Positions 44,399 through 55,246 of a DNA stretch of 64,000 nucleotides are shown here, piece after piece (position 1 is the first letter of the stretch; each line of letters opens with the position of its first letter). Below the pieces are notes generated by a model. The model made no database searches. It saw nothing but the letters and a program-made list of their open reading frames with translations, and had not been told where the DNA came from. The DNA comes from Owenia fusiformis (Eukaryota; Annelida; Polychaeta; Sabellida; Oweniidae). Both the position numbers and the translations under genes were made by a program. The stretch covers positions 1,766,109 to 1,830,108 of the forward strand of contig CAIIXF020000003.1 of NCBI GenBank assembly GCA_903813345.2, given 5' to 3'.

Positions 44399-45815
44399 AA
44401 AATATACCATATATACCAATATGCAACGGAGTGAAATAAGGAAACGAAGATTAACATCCACGCCCCGAGTTGACAGGGCCTTAAATGATGTGTAAGCGCT
44501 GCGGCAGCAGGCTGCTGGAGCCAGTAAATTTGTGTAAGGGACACTAGATGAGACCATACCACTAAACAGACAAAACCAAAGAAGAAACCACTGAAAAGAG
44601 GACGAAGGAAACCTAAATTCTGTCATAAGAAAAGGAAATATTCAAGGTACAAACCATGTTGTTCTACCATGTCGATCAATACTTTTTTCTCCATTGTGAC
44701 TTTATCATTTTAAAAATTAATCAATGGAATTCTTTCATTTCTTATTTAAAATTAAGTTCAGTATACGAGTCAGTTATATTGGTACATGTAACATAGTAAA
44801 AACATATTAAAGACTTCATGTTTTAGACCATGTGAAGGAAGCCAACAAGAAGTATTTCTTCAAATTGAAAGACAACTCTCAGTAAAATGTACAGGATGAG
44901 AAATTAATGCTTCTTAGTCTTATTTGCTGAAGAGAAGGTTACTCGTTAGAAGTTGAGCAAACTGCCTGCATATTTAATAAAAATGGAAGACGGGGAGGAC
45001 ACAACTCCAGTACCACAACACAACAAGTACTACCTATAATCTAATTGTCCTAATCTAATCTTTGAAATTCTAGGTCCTATGTAGGTTTTATAAATAAGGC
45101 TTCTGATCAACTGAAAAACTTATTTTTTCTGCAATTGACAGGTTGGAGGTTGAGTTTCAAGATACAACAGTTTTATATACAACCATTCTTCGAAGAGTCA
45201 CCAACGAGAAGACAGTTTCGGAAGGGAGCACAATTTTGACAGTGACCAGAATATAGCTTTCACACACACATATACAGTGGCAACTACTTCAGTGAAAAAT
45301 AATGTGCTGTAATCAGATGATTTTCACAAGTCTGCATTAGGGGATTCAGTTTTCACCATCTACATAGTGCCTACTTTCTGGGGGATGAAGTGCAACCAGG
45401 GCCTCTTGATTCTTCCACATTGGATTTTTGACTCCTCAAATTTCCTTATTTCACTGATTAATTTATTCTTATTTCTCAAACGAGTATGTGAAATAAATAT
45501 ATTAGCACAAGAATTGTATGATTTCATACAAAAGCCAAAATAAGAAGTGTTAAGCCAGTCAAAAAAGATCTAAAAAGAAATTGTCTGCTACCAAAGATCA
45601 TCCTCCTGGCCAGCATATTATTGTTGTCATCACATGACATAATAAAAAGATTTAAAGGTATGTTAAAGACAAAATATGCTGAAAAGCATTTGATGAGCCC
45701 CATTGGAAGATATGAATAAGAAAAGACAACAACATCTATAGAGTTCACTGGAAGTTCATCAAGCCTCCCACTTTTCCTAAAACTCGGGAAGGATCTAACA
45801 AAAACACTGTTTTCT
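44399..45815 (+). other. Degraded coding-like stretches, unassigned
   Basis: Around 44420-44650 frames read TPRVDRALNDV and then, after stops, a basic segment KPKKKPLKRGRRKPKF ending at a GTACAA donor. A frame after an acceptor at about 44825 (PCEGSQQEVFLQIERQLS) joins it in phase. A third open piece at 45142-45256 follows ATTGACAG and reads LEVEFQDTTVLYTTILRRVT to a stop. Together they suggest exons of an old gene with stop codons. No domain is recognised. Confidence 0.3.
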
Positions 45816-46315
45816 TTAAAGGACAACTGAAATAGCTTTTCTCAACTTGCAGCTACAAAAATGCGGTTTTCTCCATTGTAAGCCCAACGTAGAGTTCTTG
45901 CGATAGCCATTATAAAATAAATGTTAGATAACTGCTAACGGTCATAAATAACGAAACAAAACTAACTGATCAATCAAATTGGCCCCCACGTGATAAGTAA
46001 CGTCATATACAAAATATAGCTTTGGTTTGTTGGTTCCTTAGTAATCACAACGTCACGGCAACCATAGGATTGTAGTGTAAACCAAAACAAAACATTTAGG
46101 CATTATGACGTTATGGGCCACGTGGGGACCAGTGAGAGATCACGTGGGGGCCAATAACGTCACAACCAATTCGAATATTGCTTATTAAGCAGCTATAACG
46201 ATCGTTAGAGTGAAATAGTTTTCGCACTACTGATGAGAAAACATGTCCAAATACATTTATCAAAAAATTATATTGATTTCTGTAGGTTAAAAATACCATT
46301 TCATATCTGCTTTAA
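45816..46315. mobile_element. TTAA-ended MITE, about 500 bp, rich in CACGTG and CRE-like sites
   Basis: The left end TTAAAGGACAACTGAAATAG and the reverse complement of the right end (TTAAAGCAGATATGAAATGG) match at about 16 of 20 positions. TTAA at both edges fits a four-base target duplication. Inside are GGCCCCCACGTGAT at about 45980 and its exact reverse complement at about 46138, a further GGCCACGTGGGG, and several AACGTCA/TGACGTTA words. The element has no coding sequence. The minus-strand ORF nearby is incidental. Confidence 0.65.
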
Positions 46316-46910
46316 CAACATCATCAATGCATGCTGCGGTATTATTATCTTCTACTTATCTACAAATGCAAACTAATCATCAATATCAACTGTATGTGTG
46401 GAATGTGTCATACCAGACATACGAATATATAAAGAACCATAAAACATATGTGAGTGTAATTAAATAAAACTAAAAGACACTAATTAAACAATGAGTGCGC
46501 CGTTAATCCATATGCTTCTCAATAATAAATATTTTCAGATGATTTAGAAATCTAAGTCATAACATATTAGCCCAGTCAAACTAATGAAAAAAATAGCTTA
46601 ACCCAAAACAAATTGCAATAGAAATCAAATTAGGTTAGTTATTTACATTTATCAACCTTGAAATACATACTAAAAATCTACCAAAATCGAAGAAGTGGAA
46701 CAATGTTAAAATTTGAATCGAAGACTTTCATTTGCAACTCTCTGCCAAGAAAATGAACAACTGTGGCTGTTGTGTAAGAAAATCAGGTTGAAGAAAAACC
46801 ACAATCATTACTTTTTTTAGAAGTCATTACGAAATGCCCTTGCATCAGATTTTTGAGCTCAAATAATATAAAAATAAGACACTTACAACTTCAGTTCACA
46901 ATCATGTTGA
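46316..46910. other. Gene-free AT-rich stretch
   Basis: No coding sequence or repeat was identified. Confidence 0.35.
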
Positions 46911-48159
46911 ATGGCTAGGACAAAAACAACAAAGAGAAAATATCCTGTAGTAGCTACAGACATGGAGAAAAAGGACCCTGTAAGGTACCCTTTCCTGTAC
47001 TGTGATAAGAATTTCACAAGGCGTAGCACCCTCAAAAGACACTTAATTGACTTTCAAGCGCACTGGTTTACTGCTGATGATTACACTGACGCAATAGAAG
47101 AAGAAGACTGGTATGTCTTAATTTTACATGCCAGAAGAACTTATACTTGGCTATCATATCCCTTAATTATTTCAAATAATGCTCTGGCAGAGGCATATGA
47201 GCTTATTTTTAGGGCTAATGACCCTCCCTTGCTGTTCAACTACAGTTACATAGCAGATGCATAGGTAGCTTTCATATTCAACAAATGTGTAACATGCCAC
47301 TGTAAACTTATATTATTTATCTTCAGATGACCAATTTCAAGATGCATTATAACACAGATGTGTATGATGGAAGCACGTACCAGGCACACTTTCGTCCAGG
47401 GGGCACCTAGTTGGAGGAAGTGTTTTAAGCTCATCGTGATGTACAATTAAAAATGTATCCATTCCCCAATTATGTTATCCCAAAAAACTACAAAGAATAG
47501 TACAAGCATGAATATGCACGGGAAAAAATTAAAGAATCCAAGAAAACTTAATTATACACAATGTCAGGAATGTCTGAAAATGGTGACCCGTATTGACAAA
47601 CATAAAAAGTGTGTAAGGGCGTGAATGTTGAAATATGTAAAAAGGAAGAAATATCAGAAGTTGGAATCCTCAAAAACATGCCATTATTTGAGGAATATGG
47701 CTTAAAACTCCCCCAGGAGCCCAACACACGGGGTATAATACCCAAAGGACAAAGAGGGACGTCTCTTTTGTTCTTGAGCAGATTGCACAGGGAGAGGATA
47801 ACTTTGACCCCCTTGATTTTGACCAAATCAATAATAATTTCATCAAGCCTGCTCTAGATTGGACAGCAGGTAACATTAAGCAGCCAAAGACCATCAAGGC
47901 AAATCTCAATAGACTTAAACATTATTATATTTTCCTTCTTTTGAGCATGAAAACAATCAAACATTCAGAATTCCTTATTTGCGTGAAACAAAACAGAATA
48001 TGGTGTAATTCAATGAAAAATTTAGCTAAGAAAAATCATCTCAACAAACATAGTGACATTCATGAGAAACTCATTACTCCAAAACACATCAAAGCATTCA
48101 TGTTAAGGAAACAAAGACGTATTTCCTCAAAAAAAAACGATATTACTCTCAGTGTATAG
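46911..48159 (+). pseudogene. Zinc-finger-headed mobile-element gene relic
   Basis: The first ORF (46911-47264) reads MARTKTTKRKYP and then YPFLYCDKNFTRRSTLKRHL, a C2H2 finger in which the first cysteine is phenylalanine. Later open pieces follow: 47609-47857 (MPLFEEYGLKLPQEPNTRG), an overlapping frame near 47770-47870 (LEQIAQGEDNFDPLDFDQIN, ALDWTAG) and 47872-48159 (PKTIKANLNRLKHYYIFLL, then KLITPKHIKAFMLRKQRR). The last part has the same layout as 8889-9236. The order finger, LPQEP block, ALDWT block, P-x-T-(I/V)-x-x-(Y/N)-L block suggests one gene with introns and frameshifts. A helical core-binding fold is possible; no catalytic domain was found. A missing cysteine and several frame changes make it likely non-functional. 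Confidence 0.45.
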
Positions 48160-49391
48160 GATGCAGAATTACCTTTCTCTGAATGGAACATTGCGTGAAA
48201 AATGGAAGTCTAAGCACATCTAGAAACTAAGTAAGCACGCTAGGTGCTTAGGCGTGACTAGTTTTGACACCATTTGACAATGATACTGACAATGTCCGTC
48301 AATCCATCAGTCTGTCTGGTATTTCCCAAATGAGATCAGTTATGTATGTCAATTCAATCCAAGTTGAGAGTGTCCCCTTATACAATCATTGCAATAATTG
48401 TCTAATCCAATCTCAAATACTCCAGTCAAGAATCCTACCATGCTTCAGCTAAATATTGCATCAGTTTCATCCCGTTTTCTCTTCAATTAGGTATATAGAC
48501 ACCTTGCCCTTCCTTCGTTCAAACATCGAAGCCCCCAACCATAAATTAGACAGCATAGCCTCTACTCTATTTCCCAAAGATGAATATGAATATATATTTT
48601 GTATAAAATACTTGGACATATTTTCAAAGAGAATGACTGTATACACAATACCACTAGTGATACATTCACAATATAATATCCTTAAAAAACTCTGAAGGCT
48701 AAAAACCTTGCAACGTTATCGCAATTATCAAACCCTCAAAAGGCATTCTTGTGAAGATTGCAAGTTTCTTACAATAATTTAGGTTTTGCAGTAAGAAATC
48801 ACTCAATTAAATAAATGCTTTTGGAAAACACTGAACCCCTATACAATTTTTATATGCTAGGTCTGTAGCCAAGGGGAGCGGTCATGGAGACTTCCTTGCT
48901 TAAAGATCTTAAAAAATGGATTGGTGCAAAATGGTAATTAGTTGTTGAGAAAGGTATATCAGTGACCTACAGTGACGTACAGTGTTTTATTGTATATTTC
49001 AGGTGTAAAAGACTTTAAAATAGAAGCAGTGTGTTCCTACACATCTGTTAACAAGAAAAATCCAAAGACAGAGAGTGGAGGAACTTAAGCAGAATTTAAC
49101 AAGTGATACTGCAAACTCAGTAGAAACAATTTTCTTCATCACAAAATTGAATGAGGTATATATCCTAAAGACATGTAAGAGGGAATCAGATATAGGAAGA
49201 AAGCAAAAAATTTCATCTAGGTCAAAGATCAAGAATATTAACAAAATGACACCCAACAATTTCAAAGGGAAAAAATAATAGGTTAGTTACATGAGAGGAC
49301 GTTATTCCCCATGTAAATACCCTGCCTATTGAAGAGGAGGTTACACCGCGCTCAGAATTAGAAATCAAATTTGTTAACTTAAAGAATTCCA
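48160..49391. other. Unassigned stretch
   Basis: ORFs at 48264-48452, 48456-48695 and 49075-49278 are short and unrecognised. An acceptor-like TATATTTCAG at about 49001 precedes sequence with several stops. Nothing can be called. Confidence 0.3.
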
Positions 49392-49490
49392 CTTGAGCAA
49401 TCAAATGGATTAGTAAAACATGTTTACTCTGTAATGAAACAGGCTGAGGTGTCAAAAATAGCCCGAAGTGGCAAAGGAAATTTGGAAAAA
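49392..49490 (+). pseudogene. Second copy of the 41150 relic's 3' part
   Basis: About 95 bases match 41284-41375 with few differences: AAACATGTTTACTCTGTAAT, then CAGGCTGAGGTGTCAAAA and GGCAAAGGAAATTTGGAAAA. Here the frame reads on (VSKIARSGKGNLEKIM) where the other copy has a frameshift, so this copy shows the original frame. Confidence 0.7.
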
Positions 49491-49992
49491 ATAATGTATA
49501 TTTGTCGCATATTACCTCTTAATTTCAAGTCCTTAATGTTTTATATATCTTTACTCTTTGCATCTTAAGTTATATCTCACATGTCTTACCAAACAGTGAG
49601 ATGATTCAGGCATCACATTTATATATTTTTTCTTTTTCTTTTCGTGCCCGGTTACACTATTTCGCTTTCATGAGGAGGGAAAATATTATAGAGAAAATAT
49701 TATGGCAACTATAAAAAAATGATTTGTAAAATACAATGAAATGACACTTGATTTTGTAGCATAATTGTATTATGATATTGAGCATTGCAATTGTGGAGGA
49801 ATTCAAGTCAACAGACGGCATGAACAATTCATTCTTTTACTCCTTGTATCTGACATAAAGATACAGTTAAAAACACATGCAATGACTCTTTCTAAAAATT
49901 TTATTTACATGTATTACCAGAGCAAGGTCCATATTTATTTATAGGTTTGAATATCTGTTAGCCTTTTTATCAACATTTTTATTCTCATTCAG

Positions 49993-51340
49993 TTTGAGAC
50001 ATGGCGAGAAGATGTCAAAGGTAATGATCTTAAATTCGCATGTATTAATCGACTGGATGGTCTTACAACTTTCACTAAAGAGCTATTTCCAGGAACGAAA
50101 GTACTCATATAACTGGCACCAAATAGGGGAGACTCAGAAGAGCATAACAGCAAAACAGAGTTCATGAATGAGTACTTTTGGAACAGATACAAAAATCACA
50201 CGATATTAGAATCATTTATTCATTAAATCAAAAATATGTAATTGTACCCATTTGAAGTATGCGGTAATGGATATGCGGTAAAAGGTGTGATATACATGAT
50301 TTAGTTTATTAAATGTACATTACATTTCTGAGTTGTAGAAGATGATTGAATCAAAGGATGATCCAAAACACCTGGTGTTCAAAGTGAAGGACGATATATA
50401 AGTGTTACAATTAGTCATATCCAGGGATTCTTTCAGGAATGCTAAGATGTGGGATGTCATTGCCCAAGAAATGACCAGATCTACAAAAGAGAAAGTAAGA
50501 TTGCAATAAACCTTAGGTTTAGTGCTGATTTTAGTGCTGATTATCTCATATTATTCTAGGACCAGATAATAATTTAAGAATAGATAATATAAGACTATAT
50601 ACCTTTTCAATACTGTAAACAGAATGCTTTAGTAAGCTTTAATGTTTTAATACACAAATAATCTCCAATCTCTTTGAACAATCTCTTTAAATATCTATCT
50701 CTATTTAAAGTTTATAACAATCTATTAATCCATTTGAGTTCCCTGGGAAAGAAACTGAGTTTATTAAGAGGTGATGACATCACTGGTTTAGAAGTCTTTG
50801 AACTTCTTTAATCTTCTATACAGTTGTGAAGGATGGTGTGGATTTTTGAAGGTAGGTCCATTGTTTAAGCACAAGAACATCAGACAAAATCTGAGTAATT
50901 TAGGTCTTTAGGTCTTAAGGTGTAAGGAGGTTATGTTGTTTGTTTGTGTTAATATTATCAAGCTCTAATGCAATCCACAATATTGTGCATTCTAAAGTTT
51001 ATGAAGTGGTAGGGGGCGTTGATATTATCAAGCTCTAATGCAATCCACAATATTGTGCATTCTAAAGTTTATGAAGTGGTAGGGGGCGTTGATATTATCA
51101 AGCTCTAATGCAATTGAAGGCTTCCACAATATTGTGCATTCTAAAGCTCCCAAAGATCTTTATAATAAAGGCTCTTATATCATTCCGTTTCAGAAAATAT
51201 GCTGAAGGGAGACTCTCCAGCATCCAGTTGGAAGTAATGATGGACATCATTGAAATGAAGTACGATGTATTCATGCATTCTTTAAGTTAACTGCTCAAGC
51301 TGAAAAAATGAACGCGGAATGGGATTGTATTGTAAAGGAG
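49993..51340 (+). pseudogene. Decayed exons of a possible Myb/SANT-like protein
   Basis: Exon 49993-50226 (after ATTCTCATTCAG) reads FETWREDVKGNDLKFACINR, LTTFTKELFPGTKVLI, a stop, then more to TAA. A second piece (50339-50494) has one stop, reads SFRNAKMWDVIAQEMTRST and ends at GTAAGA. A third (51194-51340, after CCGTTTCAG) reads KYAEGRLSSIQLEVMMDIIE. It then shifts frame after YDVFMHSLS to LTAQAEKMNAEWDCIVKE and a GTAAGC donor. The W-x-x-I-A pattern with spaced helices resembles MADF/Myb-SANT-like DNA-binding domains used by Harbinger-type transposons. This is an impression of helix layout only. The 33-base end of the third exon recurs at about 58852. Confidence 0.35.
50947..51150 (+). repeat. 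70-bp tandem repeat, about three copies
   Basis: The unit with ATTATCAAGCTCTAATGCAA, CACAATATTGTGCATTCTAA and GAAGTGGTAGGGGGC is repeated at about 50948, 51019 and 51089. The first two copies are nearly identical. The third has an 8-base insertion (TTGAAGGC-like) and loses its end at the exon at 51194. Confidence 0.9.
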
Positions 51341-51537
51341 GTAAGCTTAGATTACCAGTATTGGCGTCTTGACATCCCGTTAGATTGATATAGAATTTCT
51401 TCCTGATATGTGTTATTGAGTAAAGTTTTAAATAAAATTAGATCTTATATGTTATTGACCTACAGTCAATTTATCATATTTATCTAAACTGTAATTTTTA
51501 TAGTATCAGAATAAAATAATAATAACCCAATGGCCCC

Positions 51538-51635
51538 ATGGTACGAGGAGGAATTTCTGGTCACCTCAAATATATCACATTCTCCTTGGTACGAGGAGGA
51601 ATTTCTGGTCACCTCAAATAGATCACATTCTCCTT
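51538..51635 (+). repeat. 48-49-bp tandem duplication
   Basis: GGTACGAGGAGGAATTTCTG plus about 28 more bases occurs at 51540 and again at 51588, differing by one base (ATATATC versus ATAGATC). Confidence 0.9.
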
Positions 51636-51649
51636 AGTGCATTCTGTTT

Positions 51650-51775
51650 TGTAAATAGCACTGACCCAAACAGTAACCGAATTCATGGAAATAATTACAA
51701 ACAACACTGCTAAAACGAAGCACATTAGAGACTTGCTTATTAAGTATTTTCCAATACAGAAATACTGAGGAAACT
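51650..51775 (+). pseudogene. Coding segment homologous to dispersed repeat A
   Basis: The frame reads EFMEIITNNTAKTKHIRDLL, IKYFPIQKY and a stop. Repeat A copy 2 encodes ELFEIITKDSEKTKHFRDLL and MKHFPIKK. DNA identity is lower than protein similarity, so this is a diverged family member rather than a recent copy. Confidence 0.6.
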
Positions 51776-52545
51776 GATAGAGCTCTACACCAGGACAATA
51801 TAAACACCACAGAATTCAATCCTCTAAAGGACCTTATACACCCTCCATTGGGATCTCCCCATGGGAAAAAAATAATTCATCTGATTTTTCAAAATGAGTA
51901 TTCTGCTTCAATTATTACATTTATATGCACACTAGTATCTTGTTGACCTATATTCAGCACTGTATTGATGTATAGGCCACTTATTAGGGTCATAATTCAA
52001 TCATGAAGTGTAGAGGGATAGATTCCAAACCAGGAAGTATTTTTGTGTCTGTCAAAATCCATTTACATCCTACGCATCCCTGCATCTTATCCAAATATGT
52101 TACTACATAATGAAATATAATAGTATAATCTTTGGTTTTACAAACTTGTATGATATTTGATAAGTGTAAAAGTTGTTTTTGGAGCATTTTTCTATAGCCA
52201 TTTTGTAGGGGAAAAAATGATGAAAAAATGTACAATCTTTTAATTTTAAGTATGACCTGAATCTATTGCAAACTTCATATTTGCACATTTGATGAGATAA
52301 ACCATTTGTGTCGTATTGTGAAATTATTAAATTTGCAATCGATTCAGGTCAGAGTGTATTTTTGGTAATTCTGTGATAATCAATGGAAACCAATGGCCTC
52401 TATTGGGATCTGCTGATATCCTCATGTTAAGTCAATGGTGCACAGCCCCATGTAAGTCAATACAACCTTACTGAACGAAATGATCCCTATCTCAGCTTAT
52501 GAGTGTCCGAGCACTTTAATATTTTCCAAAGTATTATATTATGAG

Positions 52546-52697
52546 GTTATATAATGGTTCTCTCTGTATATCGTGTTTATACTCGAGTGAATATATGATA
52601 TATTCACAAGTGAGCGTAGCGAACGAGTGAATATATTATATTCTCACGAGAGTATGAAATGCACGATATACAGAATGAACCATTATATAATCTTATT
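52546..52697. repeat. Imperfect palindrome, about 150 bp
   Basis: Left GTTATATAATGGTTC, then CTGTATATCGTG, is mirrored on the right by CACGATATACAG and GAACCATTATATAA. The centre contains ACTCGAGTGAATATAT and its partial inverse. It abuts the TA-flanked element beginning at 52699, and together they may be one compound element. Confidence 0.75.
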
Positions 52698-52698
52698 A

Positions 52699-53045
52699 TG
52701 CCACTCTAAGTTCAATTACAGTTGATTCGAACACAATCATAACAATTAAAAACCATAAAAATATCCCATAGCCAACTCAATAATGCTGATGTTGATCTCG
52801 AACCATTTATGACGTGGCTTGATTCTAGCAAATCATGCCGGAACCATTTATGACGTCACTTGATTCTAGGAAATCATGAACATTTTCATGATTTTTTTAT
52901 TCATTAGTTCCCAGAATGCACTTCTACAGTGGTATACGCTGGAGTGTATACGGAGGAGTTGTATACGATGACGATATTCCACTCTCCATTGTATATCGTT
53001 GTTATAGACCCATTTTATACAACTGTAATTGGACTTAGAGTGGTA
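52699..53045. mobile_element. TA-flanked MITE, 347 bp, Tc1/mariner-like ends
   Basis: Left end TGCCACTCTAAGTTCAATTA and right end (reverse complement TACCACTCTAAGTCCAATTA) match at 18 of 20 positions, continuing through CAGTTG. TA dinucleotides flank both ends (52697-52698 and 53046-53047). Inside is a 49-bp duplicated unit with CATTTATGACGT and TTGATTCTAG. There is no coding capacity. Confidence 0.8.
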
Positions 53046-53149
53046 TAAGACATTTTATTCTTCATGTTACACCTACGAATGATTCATTTTGACCATAGGG
53101 ATATTTGCCAATAATTGCACCTTGTCCTTTGTAGGGCTGATGAGAGACT

Positions 53150-53655
53150 AGCTCCAGTTTTAGATATTTTGCAATTTTCAGCTAATTTTAATATTTTCAT
53201 CAAAGCAAAATGTATATTATCTATTGATTTTTTCAGTAGAACCAAATAGAGCTTTGGCACTGGCAAAGATGATGAGAAGTGTTGAGCAATTCAATCAATT
53301 GCAGAATGACACATGCAAGACACAGGCGAATGGACAATCCTCTGGAGAATCAGACACTTATCCATCTACAGATGAAACTAGTGAAAAGGTATTGTATAGG
53401 ATGCCAATGTTGCCATAACACTGATCTCTTAAGGTAGAAGGAAGTTGTTTAGATATTTCCATTTTATTAAACAGGCCAGGTCTAAACACGGTGGGGGGGG
53501 GTGTCGATGGTTCAGCACTCTATTGGCTGAAAAACAAGGAATATTTGTTCTAGTTTTGATATTTTGTGAATCCAATTCTCAGCTTATTTTAAATATCTTC
53601 ATCAAAACAAAATGTATATTATCTATTGATTTTTTCAGAAGAAAATGCACTAGAC
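53150..53655 (+). repeat. Duplicated intron end, about 105 bp
   Basis: AAAATGTATATTATCTATTG and the following TTTTTTCAG occur before both exons at 53237 and 53639, with about 80 further bases of similarity upstream. The duplication therefore includes the acceptor and the first bases of the exon. Confidence 0.85.
53237..53388 (+). CDS. Exon of unknown gene, EPNRALALAKMM
   Basis: The exon follows TTTTTTCAG, is open for 50 codons after two leading bases, and ends at a GTATTG donor. It reads EPNRALALAKMMRSVEQFNQ, then a Ser/Thr-rich acidic end (SGESDTYPSTDETSEK). Its acceptor region is duplicated before the next exon (53639), so the two could be alternative exons. No family is recognised. Confidence 0.4.
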
Positions 53656-54108
53656 CCTCATCACCTGGCAGAGACACTAGACCCTCATCACCTGGCAGAG
53701 ACACCAGACCCTCATCACCTACCAAAGACACTAGACACTCATCACTTACCAGAGTCACTAGACCCTTATCACCTACCAAAGACACTAGACCCCCATCACC
53801 TACCAGAGCCACTAGACCCGCATCATTTACCAGAGCCACTCGACCCTCATCAATTTCCAGAGCCACTAGACCCTCATCACCTACCAGAGCCACTAGACCC
53901 TCATCACCTACCAGAGCCCCACATACCAGATCTCAAATCCGTCACTGATCACCAACTACTCCTAGATCCAGAACACCTGCAGGATCCCCAGTGCCTTCCA
54001 GATCAGCAACATCCTCTTCACCTCCTATTTTTGATAATATTTTTGTTAACAAATAATGAACAAATAACCAAGGAACATTTGGATTATATTTCATCTAAAA
54101 CTTAAACT
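53639..54108 (+). CDS. Exon with 27-bp coding tandem repeats
   Basis: After a duplicated acceptor, about ten units of 27-30 bases (CACTAGACCCTCATCACCTA core) run to about 53925. Two frames stay open. One reads LDPHHLPEP repeats and continues to 54105. The other reads TRPSSPTRA repeats (Ser/Pro/Arg, typical of disordered linkers) with a stop at about 53946, but keeps the same composition (PTTPRSRTPAGSPVPSRSAT) beyond it. The phase of the exon start allows the LDPHHL frame with the same phase as the upstream exon's start. I cannot decide which frame is real. The repeats are recent enough to be well preserved. Confidence 0.4.
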
Positions 54109-54109
54109 T

Positions 54110-55246
54110 CCCAGCCTATTTTAAAGGATTATGAAATTGATTCCTCAATAATTGCTCATACAAGAATTATATTTCCACCTGACGATAAGAGATGGAGTAA
54201 GATACATTTTCATCCACATGTTCCCTCTTAAAGAATGTAAAAATTGCAATGTGACTCGGTAAGTCCCTGCTGGTGTGGAATCAAAGGGAAAACTGAACCA
54301 AATTTAGGTGGCAGCCTTAATGGAAATATAGTAAATTCTTTACAAATGAAAACAAAAATTTCTAATAGAGACAATCAAATTTAAAACACAACATTCATAT
54401 CATTTTACAAACTAGCATGATTGTACAAAAGAGGGACAGATAAAATGATCAGGTGATAACATACACAGTATGTCACGCTGAGGGTATCAATTAAGTGCAT
54501 CGAGGTGCACTCTATTGGAGCATCTATCTATCTCTATTGGAGCATCTATCTATCTCCCGTTCACCTTTTTGTACTTTTTTCACACTGGCTGGCTCCAAAT
54601 GGACAAATTATTATTCCTTGAAAAAAGGACTTTTATCAAAATGGACAAATTATTGATCGTTTTTCTGGTTTTAAAATGAACATGTTAATGAAATGGCATA
54701 AAAAGAAGCCAAAATCATCAGGCTAAGGAACAGTCTTGGCTGATATGTGAGTGAGAGTGATCTTGTATGACAAATCTGCAAAAATCAATAGACGCAAAAT
54801 TTCAAAAAACTGAAAAGTACCGAAATATAATAGCCGCAAATTTCAAAATGCCAAAAATAACATCATATATTAAAGGAAGTACAGTATTCATGGGCCAAGC
54901 AATGCAACCTTATTGAAAAGTCGTATTTACCAGTATGGCTTTTTTCACCAAGGGTAAATCAATCAGTTACAATTTAATAGGAATAAAAATATCTAATCTT
55001 AACAATATTGCCTGATGACAAGTTATAAGTTAAAACTAGAATGGTTGTTTTGGATGATGTTAAGTCGTTGGTTGTAGGTGTTTCACAGTCAGTGTTTGGT
55101 GGTTGAATTCTGTACCAACAGGTGGTGACAGTTTCCATCTAATGGTTTGTTTATCAATGTAATTTGTTCTGGCAGATCATTTGAAAATAGTTTGGTACGT
55201 ACCGTATTGATCATTGAGGTACAGTGAAGTAAATATTTTATGAAAA
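54110..55246. other. Non-coding stretch with a short dispersed repeat
   Basis: At about 54466-54560 ACAGTATGTCACGCTGAGGG and AGTGCATCGAGGTGCACTCT match, with changes, 36716-36780. The unit TCTATCTATCTCTATTGGAGCA is repeated. No gene is seen. Confidence 0.45.

Noticed and set aside
53579-53893. Minus-strand valine/glycine-rich ORF
   Set aside because: It is the antisense shadow of the 27-bp coding repeats; the plus strand has an acceptor at the repeat start.
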